Assembly: GCA_022570795.1 (NCBI GenBank)
Contig: JAKUDP010000012.1
Span: forward strand, 744,001 to 808,000
From: Sphaerulina vaccinii
Taxonomy: Eukaryota; Ascomycota; Dothideomycetes; Mycosphaerellales; Mycosphaerellaceae
Length of the DNA: 64,000 nt
Reading direction: 5' to 3'
Below the pieces are notes generated by a model. The model was not told the origin of the DNA. It was given only the letters and a program-made list of their open reading frames with translations, and searched no databases. This document shows, one piece after another, positions 39,929-49,725 of this stretch (positions within the stretch are counted from its first letter, which is position 1; every line of letters begins with the position of its first letter). Position numbers and translations under genes: made by a program.

Positions 39929-40758
39929 ATGAGTGCGCAACCAAAGGACACCACCGACGCAAAGGTCGGCTCAAAGACCTTGACTCCGGAAGGTGAGACG
40001 ATCTGAATCCACGAGAGCAGGTGGTGGACTTGAATCATCTTCGACCAACAGCACTAATACAGACACTCCACAGTCACCTGGGCACAACGCTCAAGCGCTT
40101 CCGAAGCAGAGAAGAACCACGTCTTCCTGACCATCGCCGTACCTGACGTTGACCCAAAGAAGATCAAGCTCGACATCCAGCCACAGTCTCTCTCCTTCAG
40201 CGGATACAGCCAATCGAAGAAGGCTGACTACGCCGTAACACTCGAATTCTTCGCCGAGATCGATCCTTCCGCGAGCAAGATCCACCACTCTCCTCGTGCA
40301 GTAGAGCTGGTTCTGCAAAAGAAGGAGCTCAAGGCAGAGTACTGGGATCGTCTGCTCAAGAACCCACAGAAGGTGCACTTCCTGAAGACAGACTTCGACC
40401 GCGTAAGTTAATGTACCCTTTCGAATGCTTTCACGGATTGTGCGACTGACATGCTCTTCCATAGTGGGTCGACGAGGACGAGCAGGACGTTGTTGCCGAC
40501 GATGACGACTACATGAGCCGCATGGGGGCCATGGGTGGTATGGGCGGCGGCGCTGACGGCGGTTTCGGAGGTATCGACTTCAGCAAGCTCGGCGGCGCAG
40601 CTGGCATGGGCGGCATGGGTGGTATGGGTGAAGATGATGAGGAGGGAGACGAGGATGACGACGACGAGGAGATGCCAGAACTGGAAGGAGAGGAGGACGA
40701 TGCCGCGGCAGGTGCAGCTGGAGGCAAGGGCAAGGCCAAGATTGAGGAGGTCGAATAG
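39929..40758 (+). CDS. Hsp90 co-chaperone p23 (Sba1/Wos2)
   Basis: A 228-residue protein from exons 39929-39992, 40074-40402 and 40465-40758 (introns 81 and 62 nt, donors GTGAGA and GTAAGT). The CS domain spans residues about 22-130: VTWAQRSSASEAEKNHVFLTIAVPDV, ELVLQKKELKAEYWDRLLKN, FLKTDFDRWVDEDEQ; the WDRL and FDRW motifs are the p23 signature. A Gly/Met-rich segment (MGGMGGGADGGFGG) and a strongly acidic tail follow, as in fungal Wos2. p23 binds ATP-bound Hsp90 and slows its ATPase in client maturation. Codon use is strongly biased to C-ending codons, suggesting high expression. Confidence 0.93.
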
Positions 40759-41774
40759 ATGGGACATACAGATGCGCATGTGAGTATCTCTCCGAGCTCT
40801 CACAGTCCCTAGGGGCCGAGCGTAAGGACGGACTATAACGAAAGAGCTTGCCACAAAAGAGATATTTTCTGACACAACGACTTCTCAAGCTCCAGTCCAC
40901 TTGCTCGAGCCGAATACGGTCTCGAATGCAATGGTCGAGATTCACGCAACTCGACGAAGCGCTCGACGATCGAACGCAAGACTTTCTCCACGACCTGCTG
41001 CCACCCAAGCAACTGCAGGCGTATGCCTTGATGAGTCTGGACTCGTTTCGAATACCAAAAGATTGCATTGCAATGACTGGCTAGCGCTTGAGCGAGCGAG
41101 CGCTTCTTGATTATGTTCAGATGAGGCTTATGCATTATGTCACATACGCTTGAAAAGAAAAAGTAGATCGAAGCCGTTTCTCCACGAAGCAGCAAGCACC
41201 GCACCACCACACACAGACGTGGGCAAGTTGGAAACATTTCCTCGGGTGGTATGCTGACAAGATCTAGTTTCATCGAAGTCATTGCGCAAGACCATGGAGA
41301 GCAAGCAAGTGTCTCCGAAGGCCGATACGATACACGAGAGCGCCACGTCTGGTCATGCAGGACCTTCGGACCGCAGAAAGCTGGAAAAGGAAGAACACGG
41401 ATATTGTTTCCGAGAGACTGGAGGAACTTCCATCATGCAAGCCAGAAGACCAGGTCAGACGAGTGTCACCGAAGTTGAGTCGCTCGCCAAGAAATACCGC
41501 TTCCGATCACCCAGTAGCTGCACAACTGCGGAAGCTGGAGAGAAGACGATCGAAAGGCCTTACGCGCGTGATGCTCGTGAACCCTCCGGCGGCCACTTCC
41601 CATATGTCACGCCGTGCACATTACCGTACGGATACGAGGGAAGTACATATATGTGTCTCTTCTCCATATCGCCGCTGACCAACTCATCTCGCGACAGTAT
41701 CAATCTTTGTAAGCCTCCGCATAAGCAACCTCTCTCCCTCTCTCCATTGATCAACTCACAGTCAACCTGGAACG
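40759..41774. other. About 1 kb without a confirmed gene
   Basis: Overlapping ORFs at 41282-41935 and 41355-41678 have polar, basic translations, no family and no splice signals. The second starts with ATG 41355 (107 codons) and is the better of the two, but is not called. Confidence 0.45.
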
Positions 41775-41990
41775 ATGAAGCTCCTCATTCTCGCCTCCAC
41801 TATCATCATAACAAGCGTTGTTGGCGCAGCTGTGCCCGACTCAGTAATCGCAGCTCTACCTCTATCCGAGCGAGCCAGAATCGAAAGGCTCGTCGACCTT
41901 GTCAAACGCGAATCATGCACGGATTGTATCATTAAAGCGGTACATGGGGGAAGTACGAATTGCTGCCAGCCGTGTAGTGAGGGATGTTGA
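41775..41990 (+). CDS. Kex2-type secreted cysteine-rich peptide precursor
   Basis: A 71-residue single-exon precursor. Residues 1-18 are a signal peptide (MKLLILASTIIITSVVGA). A 27-residue acidic/leucine-rich propeptide ends in Lys44-Arg45, a Kex2 site. The predicted mature peptide is residues 46-71, 26 residues with six cysteines at 48, 51, 63, 64, 67 and 71. The C-C-CC-C-C order is that of inhibitor-cystine-knot-like mini-proteins, though the spacing is unusual and the fold is unproven. It could be an effector, antimicrobial or signalling peptide. No close family is recognised. The leader (CTCTCCCTCTCTCC) is typical of transcribed fungal genes. Confidence 0.75.
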   Translation: MKLLILASTIIITSVVGAAVPDSVIAALPLSERARIERLVDLVKRESCTDCIIKAVHGGSTNCCQPCSEGC

Positions 41991-42393
41991 GCAGAAGTGT
42001 GAAGCTAGCCAAAGATGCGGTGTGAGTGGTATGAAGGAGGGTGGGCCATAGAAAGTATAAGGGGTGAGAGGGATCACATCGATTGTACGCCGCGGAGTGA
42101 TGATCTCTGCAATGCCACTAAACTGTGTTACTTGGTATGTCTTGACGGTGGGTGCCGTGGTCGCCATTGGATCTCAGAGACATTGGTAGAGAACAGAGGA
42201 TTCCTTGATATCCCATTTGCTGGATGTCGATCTCAACCTGCTTATATTCTGTGCAAGATGAGCATCTCTGAAATGCTGCTACATTGTGTTATTAGGCTGT
42301 CTGGCTACTGAGTGTCGTGGCTAGTAACCGATCGACAGAGATGTTCAATTTCGGTCGCTCTCAGCAAGCAAGGTCCTCTACAGTGTGCGTAGT
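41991..42393. other. Intergenic region, no gene seen
   Basis: Between the peptide gene and the convergent broken secreted-protein gene; no supported ORF. Confidence 0.5.
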
Positions 42394-42892
42394 TCAGTGC
42401 TCGCACACCAACTTGACAGCCTTAGCCGCATTCTTCCCCACCTCCTTCGGAAACAAGCCATAGCAGGTCCCAAGTTCCTCATCTTCTTGTACCTGTACAA
42501 AAGTGTCAGTAAATCAAAATCGTCACTTCCCACATCCAGAGAACATGGAACCTTACATTCCGAACAGTACCCAATGGCTCGCTGTCACAGTCATTCTTCT
42601 CGTAGAGCATTAATTGGCATTCTCCATGACATTCGCGATGTGCTCCACGCCATCTAACCCAGGTCCAGGCAAAGCCGAGGAATTCTGCAAGTTCCTTCTG
42701 CTTATATGTCTGACAGTGTCCAGCGTGGATCTGTTTGCCTTCGTGGGGACCTAGTGGCCAGCCTTGGGGATACTTGTCAAATCCTTAGCCGAGACAAAGG
42801 GTGTTGTTCCAACGATTGAATTCTAGCACGAAAGGTCGTGTGCAGCCTGCTGACGCGAGGTACGGCAGGAGGAGAAGGTTGACGAGGCGCAT
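42394..42892 (-). pseudogene. Small secreted cysteine-rich protein with an in-frame TAA
   Basis: ATG 42892 starts a signal peptide (MRLVNLLLLPYLASA), followed by CTRPFVLEFNRWNNTLCLG and TAA at 42785-42787. The same frame then runs on (GFDKYPQGWPLGPHEG..., ECHGECQLMLYEKNDC) to a standard intron (42493-42556, GTAAGG donor, TTTACTGAC branch, GTACAG acceptor, phase 0) and a last exon (GTCYGLFPKEVGKNAAKAVKLVCEH) ending at 42394-42396. Without the stop the product would be 144 residues with eight cysteines after the signal peptide. The intact intron and the cysteine spacing show it was a gene; as it stands only a 35-residue piece would be made. Effector-like by size and composition. Confidence 0.65.
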
Positions 42893-43800
42893 GATGACGA
42901 GATCTTGTATGACTATGATGGTACACGAACAGATCTGGTGGTTTGTTTGAGGTGACAAGACTGACTTTTGTCAGTACCCTTTGAGCATATCATGGACACG
43001 TTTCCATTTTCGCTCATCGTTGGTCCTCGATCTCCATGCCCATTGCGTCTACCTTGCCACTCGAAGCGCATCTGCATCAGTATCGCCAGCTGCGAAGCAT
43101 TCCAGAGACATAGCAGTCCTGAGTCTTCGATCTCAGTGGCCGGAGCGCCTACTTCGCCACTGAAGCGCATTTGCGCCAGTATCGCCAGCTGGAAAGCGTT
43201 GCAGAGATACGACGGCCGCGCATGTTCGCATAGCTTCGAACTCGATGTGGCATTATGGACACGTCTCGCTTCTTCAGCCAGTAGCACGTGGCCATCCCTA
43301 CTCAAAGATAGTCGATGATCATCCGCTTGATCGCGAAGAGTTTGAAGTCCGCAAGGGAGATATCGTGGAACCCTCTATTCTCCACCAATGTCACTGGGAT
43401 CCAGTTGAGACTACGGCACGGACCATCGAGACAAGCCAATGACACGAATTGGTCGTTATACAGAGATCGTGACTCTACGGCGTGCGATTCGTGTATTTCA
43501 CGGTCACCTCTGGTACATGCTCATGCCTGCGCTTCTCCATAGCTCTCGAGAGTCGTCCTCCGACCGAGCATTTGTGTTCCTAGACAGAGCGCATTGCCAA
43601 TCTGACCTAGTATCCAGAGAGCATTTCCGAAATTTCATCGCATACCGCGAGCACCTCAAGTGCCAAAGAGAAGGAATGATGTGCCGCGGAGCGACCAGTC
43701 TTGGACGTCTTTCATTTCTGCTAGTACTTGGGTGAGCTGATACTATGAAGCTTCACCTTCGCAACCTGAACTTGGAGATCAATCTCCGCCACCATGCACC
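42893..43800. other. Intergenic region with a tandem repeat
   Basis: Contains the two-copy repeat at 43024-43222. ORFs over it, on both strands, start without ATG or have no family, and are not called. Confidence 0.5.
43024..43222. repeat. Two tandem copies of a ~100-bp segment
   Basis: Copy 1 begins TCCTCGATCTC at 43024 and copy 2 TCTTCGATCTC at 43124. They share GAAGCGCAT.TGC..CAGTATCGCCAGCTG and differ at about one base in four or five, with a 1-base indel. Confidence 0.75.
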
Positions 43801-46231
43801 TTACTTGTCTTTACTACTTCCAAAGCCAAAGCGATGCTTCTTCTTATCCTTCTTCTCTGGATCTTTGGTGATCTTCGCCTGCGAGGTCGAAGCAGCACCA
43901 TTCGGCTTCCCATTGAGGTTTATAGCACCCATTTGCTGTGTCGGAGGTTGCGACACTGGTGCTCTTTGCGCTTGTGGCTGCTGAACAGGAGGCGCTTTGG
44001 GTGTAGGTTGTTCATCGGGCTCAAACAGATGTCGAGGCGCCTGTGGCTTAGGCATTTCCGCAGGAATATTCAGTCTCCTCTTCTCCGCTGATAAGTCCCC
44101 TACTTGCCGCACGAACAGTCCAGGTGTGAGCATATGTGATGTGACAAGGAAAGTTTCTCGTCCAGTCTGTCGCCCGACGTCGTAGCATGCTCGAGCTTCG
44201 GAGTATGTTGCGCCGCCTGCCATGAAGACGATCACTCGTTGGCGGTTCTCTGTGCCGGAGTTCGCAGTTCGCGCTCGGGCCCATGTTGGCTTTGCTGAAC
44301 GTAACGAAGCTGCGGCTTGTTGTTGCTGGATGCCATCGTTCATGTCTAGAGGTGGTTTCGTGTATGGGAAGACTGTAGGATCTAGCGTGTTACTCGCGTG
44401 TGCCTCCAGCAGGTTTTGCAGCACAGGTTCGTATCTGCTGAGTGCATACTCTTCTTGTACTGTCATCGGAGGAGGTTTCTTCGGGAATAGGGGCTGAGGT
44501 ATAGGTCGAGAGTCCTTGATGTTTCGCGTCGTTCGGGCGCCAAGGATCTCGAGGTTGTGGAGGACTTCGCCGTCCTGAGGTGAAAGTTGCGCATGAGCGA
44601 TCAGCTTCTGCAAGTCTGCTGGTACCATGCCATCTCTGAAGAGCATGAACAGCATTAGAAGACGTAGCCTGTCTGGTGGTATTACGCCCTCCTCGTCTAG
44701 TGTGGCAATTACTTGCGCTGCAACGCCTTTGGGTTTCTTATACTCCTCGTCGAGGCCAGTCGCGAGTATCTGTCAGTAGACATCAGTACAGTTCTCGGCG
44801 GACGAATCTCATGATGTGCGCACCTGCTCAACCGATGCCAAATCGGGCAAGTTCTGCTTCTGAAAGCGATTCATGCTCTCCTGTGCCATGCCCAAGTGCA
44901 ACGAGTATGCCTCCTTCATCTGCTGAAACTCAGGTAGCCCTGCCATCATGTCCTTGATGGTATTCAGGTGCACGCCTTCGGCTTCCTTGTTGGTAAAGTT
45001 TGCATTGTTTTTCAAGAAGTTCTTGAAGTCAGATTCCAGCTTTGCTATTACGTGGACCATATGTTGATGTCTGTTCTCCGCCCATATCTTATCCTTCTCG
45101 GTGATTTCGACATCTTTATCTGCCTGGTCTAGTTGCCCCTCGTTCACCATCATTCGGTAAGTGACTTTGTCGCCTTCTTTGATAGGTAGTAGATCATGGG
45201 CCATGGCTTGGTAAGTGAACTCGTGTAGTATGGGCGCGAACAGATCCATGGATCGATCGACAATATATAAGGCTCCTCTAGGCCGTGTCGTAGGTGGTGG
45301 GAAGTCATCGTGGAACTTCGCATAGAGATCGAGTTCATCCTGCACGAAGCGGGCCAGGTGTGAGCACAGTATACTTGCTTCATGCGTGGGGGTTCGTGGT
45401 CGGTAGTAGCGGATCGTAGGGTATTCGCCGAGTGCTACGCAGACTCCAACAACCTGTACTCTTCTCAGCCTTGTCTCTCGCGGTCTCTTTCGTAACTCAT
45501 ACCTTCTGTGCTAGATCCTCCAGATGCTGCCTGACCAACGTATTGCAAGCTGGATGAAACAGCACCGGGAAGCTCCATGGATCTCGGAATGTGATCAGAT
45601 GTGATTCTCGTGGGTAGAACTCCACGTTCAGCACTTTGAACAGCGCGATCTGATCCTTAAACCGGGACTTGTCTACGCGCTCTCTAAGTGCAGGTGGTAG
45701 CACTGTCCTTGCCGGTCAGCCATAGTCCTGCCATGATCCCATCCTACGACCACCACTCACAGCTTGTCCAGACCAGATGTGATCTCCTATATTTCCTCTT
45801 CTCGAAGTCTGCCATGACACAGTCTACGATCCATGGTTGTGGTGTAATGAGGTATATCGCATCGGCATCGCGGTTCGTTTGTCGTCGATCAGTGATCAAC
45901 TCAATGCCTGGACTATGTTAGGTTGGAGTGACTCTCGAGGTCGTACTATAGCCGGCGCGTACTCATGATATTCTCATTGAGGATCACATCTTGATCAATC
46001 ACATTGTCAATCAGCTTGCGCGAGTCTGGGTCGACTACTAGCACTTTCCACTGGGAGCGTGGTCGTCAGAATAATCACAAGGCAGCAGGATGGGAGACTG
46101 TTCGTACATCGTCGCGAGTGACTTGGCGGATCACATTGAGAATGACTATACAGACGATTAGCAATATGCTAACGCTATGGTCTGGTAGAGCCCTCACTGT
46201 CGCGCTGGGCGTCTATAATGGAGACGCCCAT
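43801..46231 (-). CDS. SEC1: Sec1/Munc18 protein for exocytosis
   Basis: Seven exons (46198-46231, 46108-46145, 45963-46050, 45761-45907, 45503-45702, 44824-45453, 43801-44769) give 701 residues; all six introns (49-58 nt) are in phase. The product begins MGVSIIDAQRDIILNVIRQV and WKVLVVDPDSRKLIDNVI, the Sec1 N-terminus that cradles the syntaxin. DADAIYLITPQPWIVDCVMADF, ESHLITFRDPWSFPVLFHPAC and RGALYIVDRSMDLFAPILHEFTYQAMAHDLLPI follow, all SM-family signatures. The tail (residues about 560-701) is Pro/Gln-rich and ends in a Lys-rich segment, as in filamentous fungi. Sec1 binds the Sso-type syntaxin and assembled SNAREs at the plasma membrane to drive vesicle fusion. It is divergent from SUV3. 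Confidence 0.94.
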
Positions 46232-46539
46232 ATCGTCAGTGCTGAAGCTGGAGCAGCTCTATCTCGACGCCGGGTCAGGGTTGTAGTGGATGAAGTCTGT
46301 TGTAATCTGTGGTTGTTCGAAGTGGAAGTGAGTGGCTGTGCCTGTACATTCGTGCGGCAAGGAGGTCAGAGTAGTGAGGGTGTCTCGCGACAACTAGACG
46401 GTGCCCAAGTGACGATCGAAAAGCGGCCCCGCGACGACCTTATTTTGTCCAGACTCTCCCTATGGCGTTCCATAAATAGCATTAGACTACCAAAAAGTTG
46501 TCCCAATGACACTTCCATCTACACTATCAGTAACTGGTC
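46232..46539. promoter_or_regulatory. Divergent upstream region of SEC1 and SUV3
   Basis: 308 bases hold both start regions. No distinct motif is claimed; both genes are housekeeping, so a shared constitutive promoter is plausible. Confidence 0.4.
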
Positions 46540-49257
46540 ATGATTGTATCATCGCGCAGTGGAAGTCGCTGTATACGATGTGCATATCGTGTGCAATTAC
46601 AGATACTGCAGCAGAAACGATGCAACTCAACAGCGCCAGCTAGGAGAGAAGCACCAGAAGAATGGCAGCCATCTCCGGCGAAGGCGAATCTGTTTCGCAA
46701 GACAGGAGGTCCTCGACCGGGCACTAAGAATGATGGCGGTCCAACAATACGATATCAGGCGAAGAGGGACGAAGGAGATAGAGAATACACGAAAGGAGAG
46801 CTGGGGAGGGTCGTGAACAAATATGTCAATGAAGCCGCTGGGTTCAACGGACGGGACAGAAGGCAGCAGAGCTTCATGACAGCCTTACAAGAAGTGCTAG
46901 CAAAAGTGAGAGAAGAAGTGAAAGAAGCGCCAGTGCTCAATCAGGTGGCGAAAGACCAACAGGAATGGGATGGCAAGAGTGGGAGAGATCTGAGCTTCAA
47001 CAAGCTATGGAAGGCCTTCACCTCCAAGATTATGTCTGGTGCGAATGGTAATGGCTTCTTGGTGAATGATGAGAAGACGCTGTATCAGGACCTGGCTAGC
47101 ACGTTTCGAGAGAAGGGCAAGAATGGACTGGACGATCGAGTCAAGTACGCTTTCTATGGACATGTTACAGGTTCGCGGTTCACATCATCAGACATCAAGA
47201 ACCAGAAGACGATGGCTGATTTGCGATATCCTACGGAGTGGTTTCCTGCAACGAGATCGATACACCGGACGATTCATCTACACGTAGGGCCCACGAATTC
47301 CGGCAAGACCTATCATGCCCTGCAAAGATTGGAGCAAGCAGAAAGTGGAACATATGCTGGACCGTTGCGACTCCTGGCACATGAGGTGTTCTCAAGACTG
47401 AACGCGAAGGGCAAACCGTGTGCGCTCGTGACTGGCGAGGAGAGACGACTGCCCGCTGGCTATGAATCAGGCCGGGAGATTGAAGGCGCATATAACATGA
47501 CAGCATGCACAGTCGAGATGATGCCGTTAAACAAGCAACTGGACGTGGCAGTCATCGATGAGATTCAGATGATTGGCAATGCTGAACGAGGCTGGGCATG
47601 GACGCAGGCACTTCTAGGTGTTATGGCGAAAGAAGTGCATCTCTGTGGAGAAGAACGAACTGTGCCGCTCATCAAGGAGCTTTGTGCGAGTGTGGGCGAG
47701 AAGCTTGAGATCCATCGCTACCAGCGTTTGTCACCTCTAGCAGTGTCGGAGTCATCTCTCGACGGCGACCTTCGAAAGCTTCGCAAAGGTGATTGCATTG
47801 TGTCCTTCTCTGTCATGGGCATCCATGCTTTGCGCAAGCAGATTGAGAAGTCTACTGGTAAAAAGGTCGCGACTGTGTACGGATCGCTACCACCAGAAAC
47901 GCGTGCACAGCAAGCTCGACTCTTCAACGATCCCAACAACGACTACGACTATCTCGTCGCCTCTGACGCAGTAGGAATGGGTCTCAACTTAGCCATCAGA
48001 CGTATCATATTCGAATCATCCTCGAAGTTCAATGGCACGAACCGACAAACGCTCAACATAGCAGACATCAAGCAAATTGGTGGTCGTGCGGGACGTTTCA
48101 GGACAGCAGAGCAAGGCAAAGCAGGAGCAGCATCCGAAGAAGAGCTCGCAGCTGCAAAAGGCGAGGCTTCCTCGCAGCCAGCCAACGTGAAGGACACAGA
48201 CGAAGGCCCTGAAAATCTTGGTCTCGTCACAACTCTCGAACGTTTCGACTTCCCAATCGTCCGCGCAGCAATGGGCGCCGAACCAGAGCCCATCAGATCT
48301 GCCGGACTCTTCCCACCAGCGCCTATCCTCGAACGCTTTGCAGGCTACTTCCCACCTGGCACACCCTTCTCGTACATCCTGACTCGACTGCATGAGCTCA
48401 GCCAGATGCACACCCGCTTCCATCTCTGTGGTCTTAAGGACCAAGTGTGGATCGCAGATCTGATCGAAGGTGTCGAAGGCCTTTCCGTACCTGACCGCAA
48501 TATCCTCTGCTCTTGTCCTGCTGCGAAGAGTGACAGTGATATGTGGAAGAAACTCATGCCGGCTTATGCACGATGTATCGCTACACAGTCCGGTGGCAAC
48601 ATCGTGGACATCAAGGAGCTGCCTCTGGAGATCATGGAAGCTGAAGTTCAAGGTACGCGAGAGTACTTGCGCGAGCTCGAGAGGCTGCACAAAGGCATCG
48701 TCGCATATCTGTGGCTAAGCTACAGGTTTGCTGGTATCTTCAGCACTCGCAACCTGGCTTTCCACGTCAAGGGTCTGGTGGAAGAGAGGATTGAGAAGAC
48801 GCTTAGCTCTTTCTCGTTCTCGGAAGCACAACGCCGCAAGCTCGCCGCACTCCGCGAAAAGCAATTGCTGGAGTCTCTTGTCCAGGAGTCTGAAGATCAA
48901 TCAGAAGAGCTTGCGCAGGCACCTCGTCCTGTCCCAGACATCGTCGATGGCACTGGAGAAGAGAATCAAGACAGGCTCGAGCCACTATCGACTGACGCTG
49001 GCGCGAGCAAGAGTCAACAGATTGAAGACGGAAGCTTCGACCTCGGCGCTCAGCTCGATGGTCTCGTGACACCTCAGCACTTGGATGAGCAAAGCAGTCA
49101 ACTTGCTGGCGGTGACCACTTCGGCGGCGCGACGGAAGACGTGGAACTAGAAGAGCCAGGTCTTGAGCCAGAAGGGCTGGATAAGGACGCGAAGACGCCA
49201 AGTGAAGAAGCTGCTACTACCACTACGGATCAGCCATCGCAGCCGACGGGCTCATGA
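46540..49257 (+). CDS. SUV3: Mitochondrial ATP-dependent RNA helicase Suv3
   Basis: A 905-residue, single-exon DExH helicase. The first ~35 residues are basic and contain no acidic residue (MIVSSRSGSRCIRCAYRVQL), a mitochondrial presequence. Helicase motif I is HVGPTNSGKTYHAL (about 247-260), motif II is DEIQ (about 338), later motifs are GSLPPETRAQQARLFND, VASDAVGMGLNL and QIGGRAGR (about 511). The SUV3 C-terminal domain follows (RFAGYFPPGTPFSYILTRL, LPLEIM). Suv3 unwinds RNA in the mitochondrial degradosome, feeding it to the exonuclease Dss1. The last 150 residues are acidic, Gln/Glu-rich and probably disordered. ATG 46540 gives a good presequence. Confidence 0.93.
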   Translation: MIVSSRSGSRCIRCAYRVQLQILQQKRCNSTAPARREAPEEWQPSPAKANLFRKTGGPRPGTKNDGGPTIRYQAKRDEGDREYTKGELGRVVNKYVNEAAGFNGRDRRQQSFMTALQEVLAKVREEVKEAPVLNQVAKDQQEWDGKSGRDLSFNKLWKAFTSKIMSGANGNGFLVNDEKTLYQDLASTFREKGKNGLDDRVKYAFYGHVTGSRFTSSDIKNQKTMADLRYPTEWFPATRSIHRTIHLHVGPTNSGKTYHALQRLEQAESGTYAGPLRLLAHEVFSRLNAKGKPCALVTGEERRLPAGYESGREIEGAYNMTACTVEMMPLNKQLDVAVIDEIQMIGNAERGWAWTQALLGVMAKEVHLCGEERTVPLIKELCASVGEKLEIHRYQRLSPLAVSESSLDGDLRKLRKGDCIVSFSVMGIHALRKQIEKSTGKKVATVYGSLPPETRAQQARLFNDPNNDYDYLVASDAVGMGLNLAIRRIIFESSSKFNGTNRQTLNIADIKQIGGRAGRFRTAEQGKAGAASEEELAAAKGEASSQPANVKDTDEGPENLGLVTTLERFDFPIVRAAMGAEPEPIRSAGLFPPAPILERFAGYFPPGTPFSYILTRLHELSQMHTRFHLCGLKDQVWIADLIEGVEGLSVPDRNILCSCPAAKSDSDMWKKLMPAYARCIATQSGGNIVDIKELPLEIMEAEVQGTREYLRELERLHKGIVAYLWLSYRFAGIFSTRNLAFHVKGLVEERIEKTLSSFSFSEAQRRKLAALREKQLLESLVQESEDQSEELAQAPRPVPDIVDGTGEENQDRLEPLSTDAGASKSQQIEDGSFDLGAQLDGLVTPQHLDEQSSQLAGGDHFGGATEDVELEEPGLEPEGLDKDAKTPSEEAATTTTDQPSQPTGS

Positions 49258-49725
49258 TCTGTGAAGCAGGTTGTATAGAAATAATATCATGTACAGATAG
49301 ATGTAAATAGCTGTCGCTGCTGCCAGCGCAATGTACGATACTACACTCCAGGCCACCTCCCATTGGCAATCGACTAGTCCGTGTCCACGACTCGAAGAAG
49401 ACGGTCGTTGCTGGCCTTGCCTTGTCAACGGAAATCTATAGCGAAGGCAAGAATCCAAGTTGTTCAAATCTGGTCGCTGTTCGGCGTACCTCTTGTCTCT
49501 GGTAAGTCGATGTTCACTGATATCAACTACGACCACGCATAGGGCAGCACAGTCATCCATCGAGTCTCGAAGCGCATCGGGAAAGCCAGTTCTCTTTGTT
49601 CACGTGGAAAAAAAGCATCACAATGGCTATGCTACATCCGGCCTCGAAGATGTACTCTTTGTCTGCACGAGTGCTATTCGCTCAGCACCTCGCGATCAGC
49701 ATGGAGTCTTTCCATACTCTGGACG
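49258..49725. other. Intergenic region, no gene seen
   Basis: SUV3 3' end and upstream region of the first HExxH gene; no supported ORF. Confidence 0.5.

Noticed and set aside
40408..40875. Minus-strand ORFs opposite the last exon of the p23 gene
   Set aside because: They mirror the low-complexity Gly/Met and acidic codons of p23 on the other strand.
41282..41935. 217-codon plus-strand ORF before the Kex2-type peptide gene
   Set aside because: Its ATG-less start, Ser/Arg-rich random composition and overlap with the peptide gene's own frame argue against coding.
48016..48690. 224-codon minus-strand ORF within SUV3
   Set aside because: It is antisense to the conserved helicase C-terminal domain and has no family of its own.
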